A DNA stretch of 64,000 bases from Aromatoleum toluvorans (GTDB taxonomy: Bacteria; Pseudomonadota; Gammaproteobacteria; Burkholderiales; Rhodocyclaceae): the NCBI RefSeq assembly GCF_012910905.1, contig NZ_WTVN01000003.1, positions 124,001 through 188,000 of the forward strand, read 5' to 3'. A program made the translations under genes and the position numbers. The notes beneath the pieces are model-generated. The model did no database searches. It worked only from the letters and a program-made list of their open reading frames with translations, and was not told where the DNA came from. This document shows, in pieces, positions 27,318-35,930 of the stretch (position 1 is the first letter of the stretch; each line of letters opens with the position of its first letter).

Positions 27318-28526
27318 TCAGCCCGGCACGCGCTCGATCACCAGCGCGATGCCGTGGCCGACGCCGATGCACAGGCTGACCACCGCATAGCGCCCGTTGC
27401 GCCGCTCCAGCTCGCGCGCCGCCGAAAGAGCGATGCGGGCGCCGGATGCACCCAGCGGGTGGCCGATCGCGATCGCGCCGCCATTCGGGTTCACGCGCGG
27501 ATCGTCGAACGCGACGCCCATCAGCTTCAGGCAGCTCAGCACCTGCGGTGCAAAGGCCTCGTTGATCTCGATGACGTCCATGTCCTTCAACGTGAGCCCG
27601 GCGCGTGCGATCGCCTTCGGGATCGCATACGCGGGGCCGACGCCCATGATGCGCGGCTCGACGCCCGCGACCGCGCCCGCGAGGATGCGCGCCATCGGCT
27701 TCGCGCCGACCTTGTCGCCCGCCGCCTTGCTGCCGATGAGCAGCGCCGCCGCGCCGTCGTTGATGCCGGACGCATTGCCGGCGGTGACGACGCCATTCGG
27801 GAACAGGGATTTCAGCTTCGCGAGCGACTCGTAGGTCGACTCCGGCCGCGGGTGCTCGTCTTCGCTAACGACCAGCGGCGGCGTCTTGCGGCCGGTCGGC
27901 ACCGAGATCGGCAGGATCTCGCCGGCGTAGAAGCCCGCTTCCTTGGCGGCCGCGTACTTCGCCTGCGACGCGGCGGCGAAGCGGTCGGAGTCCTCGCGCG
28001 AGATGCCGAAGTCCGCAGCGACGTTGTCGCCCGTCTCGGGCATGCTGTCGTTGCCGTACTGCTCGACGATCTTCGGGTTGGGGAAGCGCGCGCCGATGGT
28101 CGTGTCGAACACCTTGAAATCGCGGCTAAAGGGGGATTCCGCCTTCGCGACGACGAAGGGCGCGCGGCTCATGCTCTCGACGCCGCCGGCGACGTACAGC
28201 TCGCCCTCGCCCACCGTGACCGCGCGCGCCGTGTCCAGCACCGCGGCGAGGCCGCTGCCGCACAGGCGGTTGATGGTCTGGCCGGCGACCTGCGTCGGCA
28301 GGCCCGCGAGCAGTGCCGCGTGGCGCGCGACGTTGCGCGAATCCTCGCCCGCCTGCGCGGCACAACCCAGCACCACGTCCTCGATGTCCGCCGCCGCGAA
28401 CGGCGAACGCTCGACGACCTCGCGGATCACGGTGGCAACGAGGTCGTCGGGACGGACCGGTGCGAGCGCGCCGGCGTGGCGGCCGATGGGGGAACGCAGA
28501 CCGGCGTAGATGTAGGCGTCGAGCAT
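27318..28526 (-). CDS. Acetyl-CoA C-acyltransferase (3-ketoacyl-CoA thiolase)
   Basis: 402 residues. The thiolase catalytic set is present: nucleophile C89 (NRLCGSGLA), H356 (GHPLGASGAR) and C386 (SLCIGVGHG), plus NEAFAPQ. It most resembles PaaJ/PcaF-type thiolases acting on 3-oxoacyl-CoA with dicarboxylic chains. AAGGAG lies upstream of the ATG. It is the last gene of a hydratase-dehydrogenase-thiolase operon and would release acetyl-CoA in the beta-oxidation of pimeloyl-CoA-derived intermediates (inferred from context). Confidence 0.93.
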   Translation of the reverse strand: MLDAYIYAGLRSPIGRHAGALAPVRPDDLVATVIREVVERSPFAAADIEDVVLGCAAQAGEDSRNVARHAALLAGLPTQVAGQTINRLCGSGLAAVLDTARAVTVGEGELYVAGGVESMSRAPFVVAKAESPFSRDFKVFDTTIGARFPNPKIVEQYGNDSMPETGDNVAADFGISREDSDRFAAASQAKYAAAKEAGFYAGEILPISVPTGRKTPPLVVSEDEHPRPESTYESLAKLKSLFPNGVVTAGNASGINDGAAALLIGSKAAGDKVGAKPMARILAGAVAGVEPRIMGVGPAYAIPKAIARAGLTLKDMDVIEINEAFAPQVLSCLKLMGVAFDDPRVNPNGGAIAIGHPLGASGARIALSAARELERRNGRYAVVSLCIGVGHGIALVIERVPG

Positions 28527-28555
28527 GGAATCTCCTTTGGTGTGGTGTGTGGTTG

Positions 28556-30076
28556 TCAGTTTTCCGGCGTCGTCAGCGACACGCCCAGGCGCGCGCGACG
28601 GGTGAGCCACGGACTGGGGCGATAGCGCGGATCGCGGTAGAACTCGTGCATGCCGTCGAGGATCGCGAGGATGGTCGCGGCGCCGAGAGAGTCGCCCAGC
28701 GCGAGCGGCCCCTTCGGATAACCGAGTCCCAGGCGCACGGCCGAGTCGATGTCCCCGGGCGTCGCGACGCGCTGCTGCGCGATGTCGCAGCCGATGTTGA
28801 CGATGGTCGCGACGACGCGCTGCGCGACGAGGCCGGCGCTGTCGCGCACGACCGACACCGCCTTGCCGCCGGCGGCGAGCGCCGCCCACGCCGCGTCGCG
28901 TGCTTCGGGCGCGGTCACGGGCGTCGTCATCAGTGTCAGGTGCTTGTCGACAAAGAGCGGATCGAGCGCCAGCGTGCGCTTCGGGTCCAGCCCTTCGGCG
29001 AGCGCGCAACTCGTCGCGTCGGTGCCGAGTGGCAGCACGATGCACACCGAGCCCTCGGCGGGACGATCGCCGCGGTCCAGCGCGACGCCCTGCGCCTCCA
29101 GCACCGCGACGACGCGCGCATGCAGGGCCGGGTCACGCCGACTCAGCCACAGCGGTTGCGGCGCGACGTCCGGCACGGAGGGCATGGCGACAGGCTCGGC
29201 GCTGCCGTCCTTGTATAGATAGAACCCCTGCCCGCTCTTGCGCCCGAGCAGGCCGCCGGCGAGACGCTGGCGGGTGATCGGCGACGGGCGGAAGCGCGGC
29301 TCCTGGTAGTACTGGTCGTAGATCGACTCCATGACCGGATGCGACACGTCCAGCCCGGTGAGGTCGAGCAGCTCGCACGGCCCCATGCGGAAGCCGACCG
29401 ATTCCTTGAGGATGCGGTCGAGCGTCGCGAAGTCGGTGATGCTTTCGCCGAGCACGCGCAGCGACTCGGTGAGGTAGCCGCGGCCGGCGTGGTTCACGAT
29501 GAAGCCCGGCGTGTCGGAGGCGCGCACCGGCGTGTGGCCCATGCGGCGCGCAAGCGCGATCAGCGCATCGCCCACGGCCCGGTCACCGCGTACGCCGTCG
29601 ATGATCTCGACGACCTTCATCAGCGGCACCGGGCTGAAGAAGTGCAGGCCCGCGACCCGCTCGGGACGGCGGCAGGCGGCCGCGATCGAGGTCACCGACA
29701 GCGAGGAGGTGTTGGTCGCCAGCACGCAGTCGTCCGACACCACCTCTTCGAGCTCACGGAACAGGCCGCGCTTCGCATCGAGGTTCTCGACGATCGCCTC
29801 GACGACGACGTCGCAGCCGGCGAGCTCGGCGACGCTAGACGCGACCGTCATCCGCCCGGTCGCCGCACGCGCGTCCGCCGCGTCGATCTTGCCCTTCTCG
29901 GCGAGCTTCGCGAGCATGCCGCCGACCGCATCGCAGGCTTCCGCTGCCGCGCCCGCGCGCGTGTCGAAGAGCCGCACCGCGACGCCCGCCTGCACGGCGA
30001 TCTGCGCGATCCCGCGGCCCATCAGGCCGGTACCGACGACGCCCAGCGTCAAATCATTACGCATCGCATCGAACAT
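28556..30076 (-). CDS. 3-hydroxyacyl-CoA dehydrogenase (PaaH-type, two C-terminal domains)
   Basis: 506 residues. The NAD-binding motif is VVGTGLMGRGIAQIA at about 13-27; the catalytic His is in GLHFFSPVPLMKVVEII. Two copies of the C-terminal dimerisation domain follow, the first with DTPGFIVNHAGRGYLTES, the second near the C-terminus (IGCDIAQQRVATPGDID). That length and duplication match PaaH/PaaC, the 3-hydroxyadipyl-CoA dehydrogenase, and relatives for other dicarboxyl-CoA esters. It follows the hydratase gene after three bases. Confidence 0.93.
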   Translation of the reverse strand: MFDAMRNDLTLGVVGTGLMGRGIAQIAVQAGVAVRLFDTRAGAAAEACDAVGGMLAKLAEKGKIDAADARAATGRMTVASSVAELAGCDVVVEAIVENLDAKRGLFRELEEVVSDDCVLATNTSSLSVTSIAAACRRPERVAGLHFFSPVPLMKVVEIIDGVRGDRAVGDALIALARRMGHTPVRASDTPGFIVNHAGRGYLTESLRVLGESITDFATLDRILKESVGFRMGPCELLDLTGLDVSHPVMESIYDQYYQEPRFRPSPITRQRLAGGLLGRKSGQGFYLYKDGSAEPVAMPSVPDVAPQPLWLSRRDPALHARVVAVLEAQGVALDRGDRPAEGSVCIVLPLGTDATSCALAEGLDPKRTLALDPLFVDKHLTLMTTPVTAPEARDAAWAALAAGGKAVSVVRDSAGLVAQRVVATIVNIGCDIAQQRVATPGDIDSAVRLGLGYPKGPLALGDSLGAATILAILDGMHEFYRDPRYRPSPWLTRRARLGVSLTTPEN

Positions 30077-30079
30077 CGC

Positions 30080-30850
30080 TCACACCCCCTCGAAACCGGC
30101 CGGACGCTTGTCGAAGAAGGCCTGCATGCCTTCCTTCTGGTCGCGGCTCGCGAACAGCAGCTGGAAGGCCTTGCGCTCGAGCATCAGCGCCGCGTCGAGC
30201 GAGGCGTCCTGACCGGCGAGCAGCACTTCCTTGATCTGCATGATCGCGAGCGGCGGCAGCGCGGCGATCTGCGTCGCGAGCTCCATCGCGCGCGCCTGCA
30301 CCTCGGCGTCCGGCACGACCTCGCTGGCGAGGCCCATCTCGCCCGCCTCGCGCCCGGAGACCGGCTGGCCGGTCAGCACCATCTTCATCGCCTTGAACTT
30401 GCCCACCGCGCGCGCGAGGCGCTGCGTGCCGCCGGCGCCCGGCATGATCCCGACCTTGACCTCGGGCTGGCAGAAGGACGCGCCCTCGCCCGCAACGATG
30501 ATGTCGGCGTGCATCGCGAGCTCGCAGCCGCCGCCCCACGCGAAGCCATTGATCGCCGCGATGACCGGCTTCGGGCAGCTCGCGATCGCGGCCCACAGGC
30601 GCTGCGTGTTGCGCAGCATCATCTCGATCGCGCCCGCTTCGGCGAACTCGCGCAAGTCGGCGCCCGCGGCGAAATACTTGTCACCGCCCGTCAGCACGAT
30701 CGCGCGCACCTCCGCCTCGCGCCCGAGCGCGGTGAAGTGCTCGGCCAGCAGGGTGCGGACCTGCTGGTTCAGCGCATTGCGGGCTTCGGGCCGGTTGATC
30801 CGGACCACCGCAACCTGCGGGTTCGGCCGTTCGACGACTACTGCATCCAT
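30080..30850 (-). CDS. Enoyl-CoA hydratase (crotonase family, PaaF-like)
   Basis: 256 residues. Both catalytic Glu residues of a true hydratase are present, in GGGCELAMHAD and QPEVKVGIMPGAGGTQR. The oxyanion-hole segment is AAGADLREFAEAG. The start MDAVVVERP at 30850 has AAGGAGAG upstream; an earlier ATG at 30874 is not supported by spacing. It is the first gene of the operon with the dehydrogenase and thiolase. Probable role: hydration of 2-enoyl-CoA esters in the lower part of the alicyclic acid pathway. Confidence 0.92.
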   Translation of the reverse strand: MDAVVVERPNPQVAVVRINRPEARNALNQQVRTLLAEHFTALGREAEVRAIVLTGGDKYFAAGADLREFAEAGAIEMMLRNTQRLWAAIASCPKPVIAAINGFAWGGGCELAMHADIIVAGEGASFCQPEVKVGIMPGAGGTQRLARAVGKFKAMKMVLTGQPVSGREAGEMGLASEVVPDAEVQARAMELATQIAALPPLAIMQIKEVLLAGQDASLDAALMLERKAFQLLFASRDQKEGMQAFFDKRPAGFEGV

Positions 30851-31035
30851 CTCGCTCTCTCCTTGGGTCCGCACCGCGAACCGTTGTTCTGACTATTTTG
30901 GGAAATGCACGATACTGCTTTTCCGTGCAAGGATAAACCCCTAGAATCGATTGACCGGGCAATATAATGCCTTTAAAGCCCCGTTCCGCTGATCCAACCC
31001 CACCTGCCCGCGCCGCGGGCGAACAAGGAGTCCCG

Positions 31036-31650
31036 ATGAACACACCCCGCGTATTCGCCATCGACGGCGTCGTGCCGGTCGTCGACCCGACCGCCTACGT
31101 GCATCCGAGCGCCGTGCTGATCGGCGACGTCATCGTCGGCCCCGGCTGCTACGTCGGCCCCTGTGCGAGCCTGCGCGGCGACTTCGGCCGCCTGATCCTG
31201 CAGGCGGGCGTCAACGTGCAGGACACCTGCGTGATCCACAGCTTCCCCGAGCACGACACCGTGGTCGAGGAGAACGGCCATATCGGCCACGGCTCGGTGC
31301 TGCATTGCTGCACGATCAAGCGCAACGCGCTGGTCGGCATGAACGCGGTCGTGATGGACAACGCCGTGATCGGCGAGAACAGCTTCGTCGCCGCGTGCAG
31401 CTTCGTGAAGGCGGGCATGGAAGTGCCGGCGAATTCGCTGGTTGCCGGCGTGCCGGCGAAAGTCGTGCGCGAGCTCAGCGAGCAGGAAATGGCGTGGAAG
31501 GTGCGCGGCACCGGGATCTACCAGAACCTGACGGTGCGCTGCCTCGCGACGATGGAAGAGACCGACGCGCTGACGGCGGTGGAGCCTGGGCGCAAGCGCA
31601 TCGTGATGCCCGAGATCGTGCCGCTGAGCGAGCAGAAAAAGCGTAGCTGA
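31036..31650 (+). CDS. paaY: PaaY-like gamma-carbonic-anhydrase/hexapeptide-repeat protein
   Basis: 204 residues forming a left-handed beta helix of hexapeptide repeats ([48 protein letters not shown]). His residues typical of gamma-carbonic anhydrases appear in [14 protein letters not shown]. The long C-terminal helix after about 160 is like PaaY, a thioesterase that protects phenylacetate-pathway intermediates. AAGGAG precedes the ATG. It diverges from the hydratase-dehydrogenase-thiolase operon. A TATAAT at 30963-30968 is a possible -10 without a convincing -35. Here it may clear stalled CoA esters. Confidence 0.85.
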   Translation: MNTPRVFAIDGVVPVVDPTAYVHPSAVLIGDVIVGPGCYVGPCASLRGDFGRLILQAGVNVQDTCVIHSFPEHDTVVEENGHIGHGSVLHCCTIKRNALVGMNAVVMDNAVIGENSFVAACSFVKAGMEVPANSLVAGVPAKVVRELSEQEMAWKVRGTGIYQNLTVRCLATMEETDALTAVEPGRKRIVMPEIVPLSEQKKRS

Positions 31651-31652
31651 TG

Positions 31653-31687
31653 AAAAAACCCGGCTCGACGCGAAGGCGTCGAGCCGG
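31653..31687 (-). terminator. Strong intrinsic terminator of the badHI operon
   Basis: On the minus strand a perfect 12-base stem (arms 31660-31671 and 31676-31687, GAAG/CTTC loop) is followed by six T residues (31658-31653). It lies about 90 bases past the nitroreductase stop and right after the convergent paaY stop. It has no T run in the plus direction. Confidence 0.88.
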
Positions 31688-31774
31688 CCACAACTCCGGC
31701 GAGTCCGGGAGAAGGGAGCAGGAAGAACTGCGCCGGAGGCGGGACGCTCAATGAGACCGTCCCACGAATAAACC

Positions 31775-32515
31775 TCAGTGTTCGGCAACGGCAGCCTCGC
31801 CGTGCATGACAACGAATTCCGACAGGGGCGCACGCTCGGTCACGAGCGCGTTCTCGGGCGCGTCGGGGTCGGCGTAGCCGAGCGCCATGCCGCACACGAG
31901 CTGCTCGTGCTTGCCGAAGCCAAGCATGTCCGAGATGATCCGGTGGTACGGATTCCAGGCCCCCTGCGCACAGGTGGATAGCCCGCGCGCCTCGGCGGCG
32001 AGCATCACGTTCTGCAGGAACATGCCGTAATCGAGCCAACTGCCCTTCTCCAGGCGCCGGTCGATCGTGAAGAAGAGTCCGACCGGGGCGTCGAAGAAGC
32101 GGAAGTTGCGCCGCATCTGGAGCCGCACCCCTTCGCGATCACCCTTCTCGATGCCGAGCCGGGCGTACAGGCCCCAGCCGCTGCGGCGGCGCCGGCCGAG
32201 ATAGGGCTCGACGAACTCGGCGGGGTAATACGCGTATTCCGGCACATGGCGGTCGTCGCCCTGGTCGAAGGCCGCACACACGGCATCCACCAGCGCATCG
32301 CGCTGCGCGCCGGCGACGACGTGCACGCGCCACGGCTGGATGTTGTTGCCGGACGGGGCGCGCGCGGCGATCCGCAGCATGCCTTCGATCGTGCCCGTAT
32401 CGACGGGGACCGAGAGGAATGCCCGTATCGAGCGGCGGCGCGAGATCAGCCAGTCGAGCACCGCCTCGTCGCCGCCGAACGAGACGACGGGATCGTCCCG
32501 CACGCGCGCGTTCAT
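31775..32515 (-). CDS. Nitroreductase-family FMN oxidoreductase
   Basis: 246 residues with the nitroreductase fold: phosphate-binding ISRRRSIRAF, PSGNNIQPWRVHVV, a FMN segment (NVMLAAEARGLSTCAQGAW) and CGMALGYADPDAPEN. The start ATG overlaps the stop of the upstream acyl-CoA dehydrogenase (ATGA), so it is translationally coupled and the last gene of the badH-badI-dehydrogenase transcript. No role in alicyclic acid degradation is established that I know of. Electron transfer or flavin-linked redox of a CoA intermediate is a possibility, not shown. Confidence 0.87.
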   Translation of the reverse strand: MNARVRDDPVVSFGGDEAVLDWLISRRRSIRAFLSVPVDTGTIEGMLRIAARAPSGNNIQPWRVHVVAGAQRDALVDAVCAAFDQGDDRHVPEYAYYPAEFVEPYLGRRRRSGWGLYARLGIEKGDREGVRLQMRRNFRFFDAPVGLFFTIDRRLEKGSWLDYGMFLQNVMLAAEARGLSTCAQGAWNPYHRIISDMLGFGKHEQLVCGMALGYADPDAPENALVTERAPLSEFVVMHGEAAVAEH

Positions 32516-33666
32516 TCGCCGGCGGCCCGGATCATGTTGCGCGCGATCACGAGCTGCTGGATCTGGCTCGTGCCCTCGAAGATGCGGAACAGGCGCACGT
32601 CGCGGTAGAAACGCTCGATGCCGTATTCCGACAGGTAGCCGGCGCCGCCGAAGATCTGCACGGCACGATCGGCCACGCGGCAGCACATCTCGGACGCGAA
32701 GAGCTTGGCGCACGCGGCTTCGGTGCCGACGTCACGGCCCTCGTCGCGCTTGCGCGCGGCGTCCACAACCATGCTGCGTGCGGCATAGATCTCGGCCTTG
32801 CTGTCGGCGAGCATCGCCTGGATGAGCTGGAATTCGGCGATCGGCTTGCCGAACTGCTTGCGCTCCAGCGCGTAGCGCAGCGCGTCCGCGAGCATGCGCT
32901 CGGCCTCGCCGACGCAGATCGCGGCGATGTTGATGCGGCCCTTGTCGAGCACCTTCATCGCGGTCTTGAAACCGACCTCTTCCTTGCCGCCGATCAGGTT
33001 CGCGGCCGGGATGCGGCAGTCCTCGAAGATCACGTCGCAGGTATGGGCGCCCTTCTGGCCCATCTTCTTGTCGATGTGGCCGAGCGACAGGCCCGGCGTG
33101 CCCTTCTCGACGATGAAGGCGGAGATCCCGTGCGCGCCCTTCGCGTCGGGATTGGTGCGCGCCATCACCGTGAAGATGCCCGCTTCGGGCGCGTTGGTGA
33201 TATAGCGCTTGGTGCCGTTGATCACGTAGTGGTCACCATCGCGGCGCGCCGTCGTGCGCAGGCTGCCGGCGTCGGAGCCGGCGTCCGGTTCGGTGAGCGC
33301 GAAGGAGCCGATGATCTCGCCGGAGGCGAGGCGCGGCAGGTAGTCGCGCTTCTGCTGGTCGGTGCCGTCGATGACGATCCCTTGCGCGCCGATGCCGTTG
33401 TTGGTCGCGAACAGCGAACGGAAGCACGGCGAGGTCTGGCCGATCTCGAAGGTCGCAAGGACCTCCTCTTCCATCGTCAGCCCCATGCCGCCGTATTCCT
33501 CGGGAATCGACAGGCCGAAGAGCCCCAGCTCCTTCATCTCGGCGACGAGTTCCGCCGGGATCTGGTCGGTCTCGGCGACGTGCGCCTCCTGCGGCACGAG
33601 GCGCTCGCGCACGAAGCGCGAGATCGTGTCGAGCAGAATGTTGAGTGTCTCCTGGTCGCGGATCAT
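32512..33666 (-). CDS. Acyl-CoA dehydrogenase, likely pimeloyl-CoA or similar substrate
   Basis: 384 residues of the FAD acyl-CoA dehydrogenase family. The signature stretches FALTEPDAGSDAGSLRTTA and YITNAPEAG, and the catalytic base E364 in RIFEGTSQIQQ, are all standard. It is distinct from AliB encoded further right. Being co-transcribed with badI, whose product is pimeloyl-CoA, it is a good candidate for the next step, pimeloyl-CoA to 2,3-dehydropimeloyl-CoA. Alternatively it could act on cyclohexanecarboxyl-CoA. GGAGAGGG lies upstream of the ATG. Confidence 0.88.
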   Translation of the reverse strand: MIRDQETLNILLDTISRFVRERLVPQEAHVAETDQIPAELVAEMKELGLFGLSIPEEYGGMGLTMEEEVLATFEIGQTSPCFRSLFATNNGIGAQGIVIDGTDQQKRDYLPRLASGEIIGSFALTEPDAGSDAGSLRTTARRDGDHYVINGTKRYITNAPEAGIFTVMARTNPDAKGAHGISAFIVEKGTPGLSLGHIDKKMGQKGAHTCDVIFEDCRIPAANLIGGKEEVGFKTAMKVLDKGRINIAAICVGEAERMLADALRYALERKQFGKPIAEFQLIQAMLADSKAEIYAARSMVVDAARKRDEGRDVGTEAACAKLFASEMCCRVADRAVQIFGGAGYLSEYGIERFYRDVRLFRIFEGTSQIQQLVIARNMIRAAGE

Positions 33667-33766
33667 GTCGTGTTCCCTCTCCGATGCTGTGTTGTGTTTG
33701 TCGGGTGATGCAATGGTCCGCGTCCCGGCCGGGAACTCCCGGCCGGAATGCGTGACGGGACGCTGC

Positions 33767-34549
33767 TTACTTCTGGTACTTGCGGAACTCGGGCTTGCGC
33801 TTCTCGCGGAAGGCGTTGCCGCCCTCGGCCGATTCTGCCGTCTCGTAATAGAGCTTGAGCGCGTGCATCGCCAGTCCGCCCATGCCGCGGATCATTTCGG
33901 TATCGACGTTGAACGACTTCTTCGCCAGCGCGATCGCGGTCGGGCTCTTCTCGACGATCTCGTCGCACCACTTCTTCACTTCGGCGTCGAGCTGGTCGTG
34001 CGGCACGACGGCATTGACGAGGCCCATCGCCAGCGCTTCCTGCGCGGTGTAGCGGCGGCACAGGTACCAGATCTCGCGCGCCTTCTTCTCGCCGACGACG
34101 CGCGCCAGCAGCGCGGTGCCGAAGCCGGGGTCGACCGAGCCGACGCGCGGGCCGGCCTGGCCGAGCTGCGCCTTGTCGGACGCGATGGCGAGGTCGCAGA
34201 TCGTCACGAGCACGTTGCCGCCGCCGATCGCATAGCCGTTCACGCGGGCGATCACGGGCTTGGCGATGTCGCGGATCGCGCTCTGCACTTCCTCGATCGG
34301 CAGGCCGATCGTGCCGCGGCCGCCGTAGCCGCCGTCCTGCGTGCCCTGGTCACCGCCGGTGCAGAACGCCTTGTCGCCGGCGCCGGTCAGCACGACCACG
34401 CCGACGCTGCGGTCGAAGTCCGCATCCTTCAGCGCGTGGATCATTTCCTCGCAGGTCTGGGCGCGGAAGGCGTTGTACTGCGCGGGGCGGTTGATCGTGA
34501 TCGTCGCGATGCCGTCCTGCTTGGTGTAGAGAATGTCCTGGTATTCCAT
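33767..34549 (-). CDS. badI: 2-ketocyclohexanecarboxyl-CoA hydrolase
   Basis: BadI opens the ring of 2-ketocyclohexane-1-carboxyl-CoA to give pimeloyl-CoA. The 260-residue crotonase-fold protein matches my recollection of Rhodopseudomonas palustris BadI closely: NAFRAQTCEEMIHALKDA, AFCTGGDQGTQDGGYGGRG, GYAIGGGNVLVTICDLAI, GSVDPGFGTALLARVVGEKKAREIWYL and KRKPEFRKY at the end. It is MenB-like (GSVDPG). The second of two adjacent ATGs (34549) gives the right length and a six-base spacing from AGGAG. Confidence 0.95.
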   Translation of the reverse strand: MEYQDILYTKQDGIATITINRPAQYNAFRAQTCEEMIHALKDADFDRSVGVVVLTGAGDKAFCTGGDQGTQDGGYGGRGTIGLPIEEVQSAIRDIAKPVIARVNGYAIGGGNVLVTICDLAIASDKAQLGQAGPRVGSVDPGFGTALLARVVGEKKAREIWYLCRRYTAQEALAMGLVNAVVPHDQLDAEVKKWCDEIVEKSPTAIALAKKSFNVDTEMIRGMGGLAMHALKLYYETAESAEGGNAFREKRKPEFRKYQK

Positions 34550-34592
34550 CATCTGCTCCTGGTTCGATTGCTTGAATTCGTGCTGACGTTCG

Positions 34593-35360
34593 TTAACCGG
34601 CCATCGTCAGGCCGCCCGACACGCTCATCACCTGACCGGTGATGAACGCGGCGTCGTCGCTGGCGAGGAAGGCCACTGCGCCCGGCAGGTCGCCCGGCTG
34701 GCCGAGGCGGCCGAAGGGGACGGCGCGGGTGAAGGCTGTGCGCAGCTTCTCGCCGCGTTCGCCTTCGCCGCAGATGTCGTCGAGCAGCGGGGTGTCGGTC
34801 GGGCCGGGGCACACGACGTTGATGTTGATCTGCTGGCGGGCGAGTTCGCGCGCCATCGTCTTCGAGAACGAGATCAGCCCGCCCTTGCAGAAGGAGTACA
34901 CCGCCTCGCCCGACGACCCGACGCGGCCGGCGTCGGACGCGACGTTGATCACCCGGCCGCGGCCGCGCTCGCGCATGCCCTTGACGACCGCGTGGTGCAT
35001 GTACAGCGCGCCGTACAGGTTGATCGCGACGATCTTGTCCCACAGCGGCTTTTCGGTGTCGAGGAAGTTGCCGACCTTGTCCCAGCCGGCGTTGTTCACC
35101 AGCACGTCGATCGGGCCGAGTTCGCCTTCCGCGGCGGTCACGGCGGTGATCACGGAATCCTGGCTGGTCAGGTCGACCGCATAGGCGCGCGCCTTGCCGC
35201 CGGCAGACTGGATTTCCGCGGCGACGGCTTCGGCCGCTTCGCGGTTGATGTCGAACACGGCGACGCTCGCGCGCTCTTCGCCAAAGCGGCGGCAGATTGC
35301 GGAACCGATGCCACCGGCACCACCCGTCACGATCACGACCTTGCCTTCAAGACCTCTCAT
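34593..35360 (-). CDS. badH: 2-hydroxycyclohexanecarboxyl-CoA dehydrogenase
   Basis: 255-residue short-chain dehydrogenase that oxidises 2-hydroxycyclohexane-1-carboxyl-CoA with NAD. NAD-binding VTGGAGGIGSAICRRFG, NNAGWDKVGNF, catalytic Ser/Tyr/Lys with YSFCKGG, and PGPTDTPLL. The BadH hallmarks NLYGALYMHHAV and VASDAGRVGSSGEAVY are nearly as in R. palustris. Strong AGGAGGAAG upstream. First gene of the badH-badI-acyl-CoA dehydrogenase-nitroreductase operon, divergent from badR. Confidence 0.95.
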   Translation of the reverse strand: MRGLEGKVVIVTGGAGGIGSAICRRFGEERASVAVFDINREAAEAVAAEIQSAGGKARAYAVDLTSQDSVITAVTAAEGELGPIDVLVNNAGWDKVGNFLDTEKPLWDKIVAINLYGALYMHHAVVKGMRERGRGRVINVASDAGRVGSSGEAVYSFCKGGLISFSKTMARELARQQININVVCPGPTDTPLLDDICGEGERGEKLRTAFTRAVPFGRLGQPGDLPGAVAFLASDDAAFITGQVMSVSGGLTMAG

Positions 35361-35459
35361 TTTGCTTCCTCCTGTTGGGTAACCATCAATTCGGCCCGTT
35401 GCGTCCGGGCCATGCTTTGCGATTCAATGGGCGCCGTTCGCAAACGACATGACGCCCCG

Positions 35460-35930
35460 ATGAAAGACCTTTCCGCTGCCAAGGACCTCGCCACGATGGA
35501 GATCAGCAACCGGCTGTTCTTCCGTTTCTTCCAGGCCGCGAACACGCTGCACACCAAGGGCACGCAGGCCCTCGACGAGTTCGGCGTGACGACGCAGCAG
35601 TGGTCCGTGCTCGGCGCCCTGTCCCGCCCGAAGGTCAAGGAAGGCATGGGTATCGGTGAGCTGTCGCGCTTCCTGCTCGTCAGCCGCCAGAACCTGTCGG
35701 GCATCCTCACCCGCCTCGAACGCGACGGCCTGATCGAACGCGCAACCAGCGCCGAAGACCGCCGCTCCGTGAAAGTCAGGCTCAGCCCGAAGGGCGAGGA
35801 GCTGTGGGTCAAACTCGCCGATCCCATCCACGACTTCTACGACCAGGCGCTGAAAGGCTTCTCGTTCGATGACCGCTTGCAGTTCATCCATTACGTGAGC
35901 CTCTTGCAGCGCAACATGGCCAGGCTTTAG
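35460..35930 (+). CDS. badR: MarR-family repressor of the bad-ali genes
   Basis: 156 residues of MarR type: ISNRLFFRFFQAANTLHTKG start helix, winged HTH around FLLVSRQNLSGILTRLERDGLIERATSAEDRRSVKVRLSPKG. Position between badH and aliB matches BadR, described in R. palustris and in a denitrifying Aromatoleum as the regulator of cyclohexanecarboxylate genes, in the latter as a repressor released by cyclohexanecarboxyl-CoA. The ATG at 35460 is favoured by the family start. The stop overlaps that of convergent aliB by four bases. Confidence 0.88.
   Translation: MKDLSAAKDLATMEISNRLFFRFFQAANTLHTKGTQALDEFGVTTQQWSVLGALSRPKVKEGMGIGELSRFLLVSRQNLSGILTRLERDGLIERATSAEDRRSVKVRLSPKGEELWVKLADPIHDFYDQALKGFSFDDRLQFIHYVSLLQRNMARL

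Noticed and set aside
27318-31650. Phenylacetate catabolism (paa) cluster
   Set aside because: The thiolase, dehydrogenase, hydratase and PaaY-like genes resemble paa genes, but the ring-epoxidase and ligase genes (paaABCDE, paaK, paaZ) are absent and bad-ali genes are adjacent.
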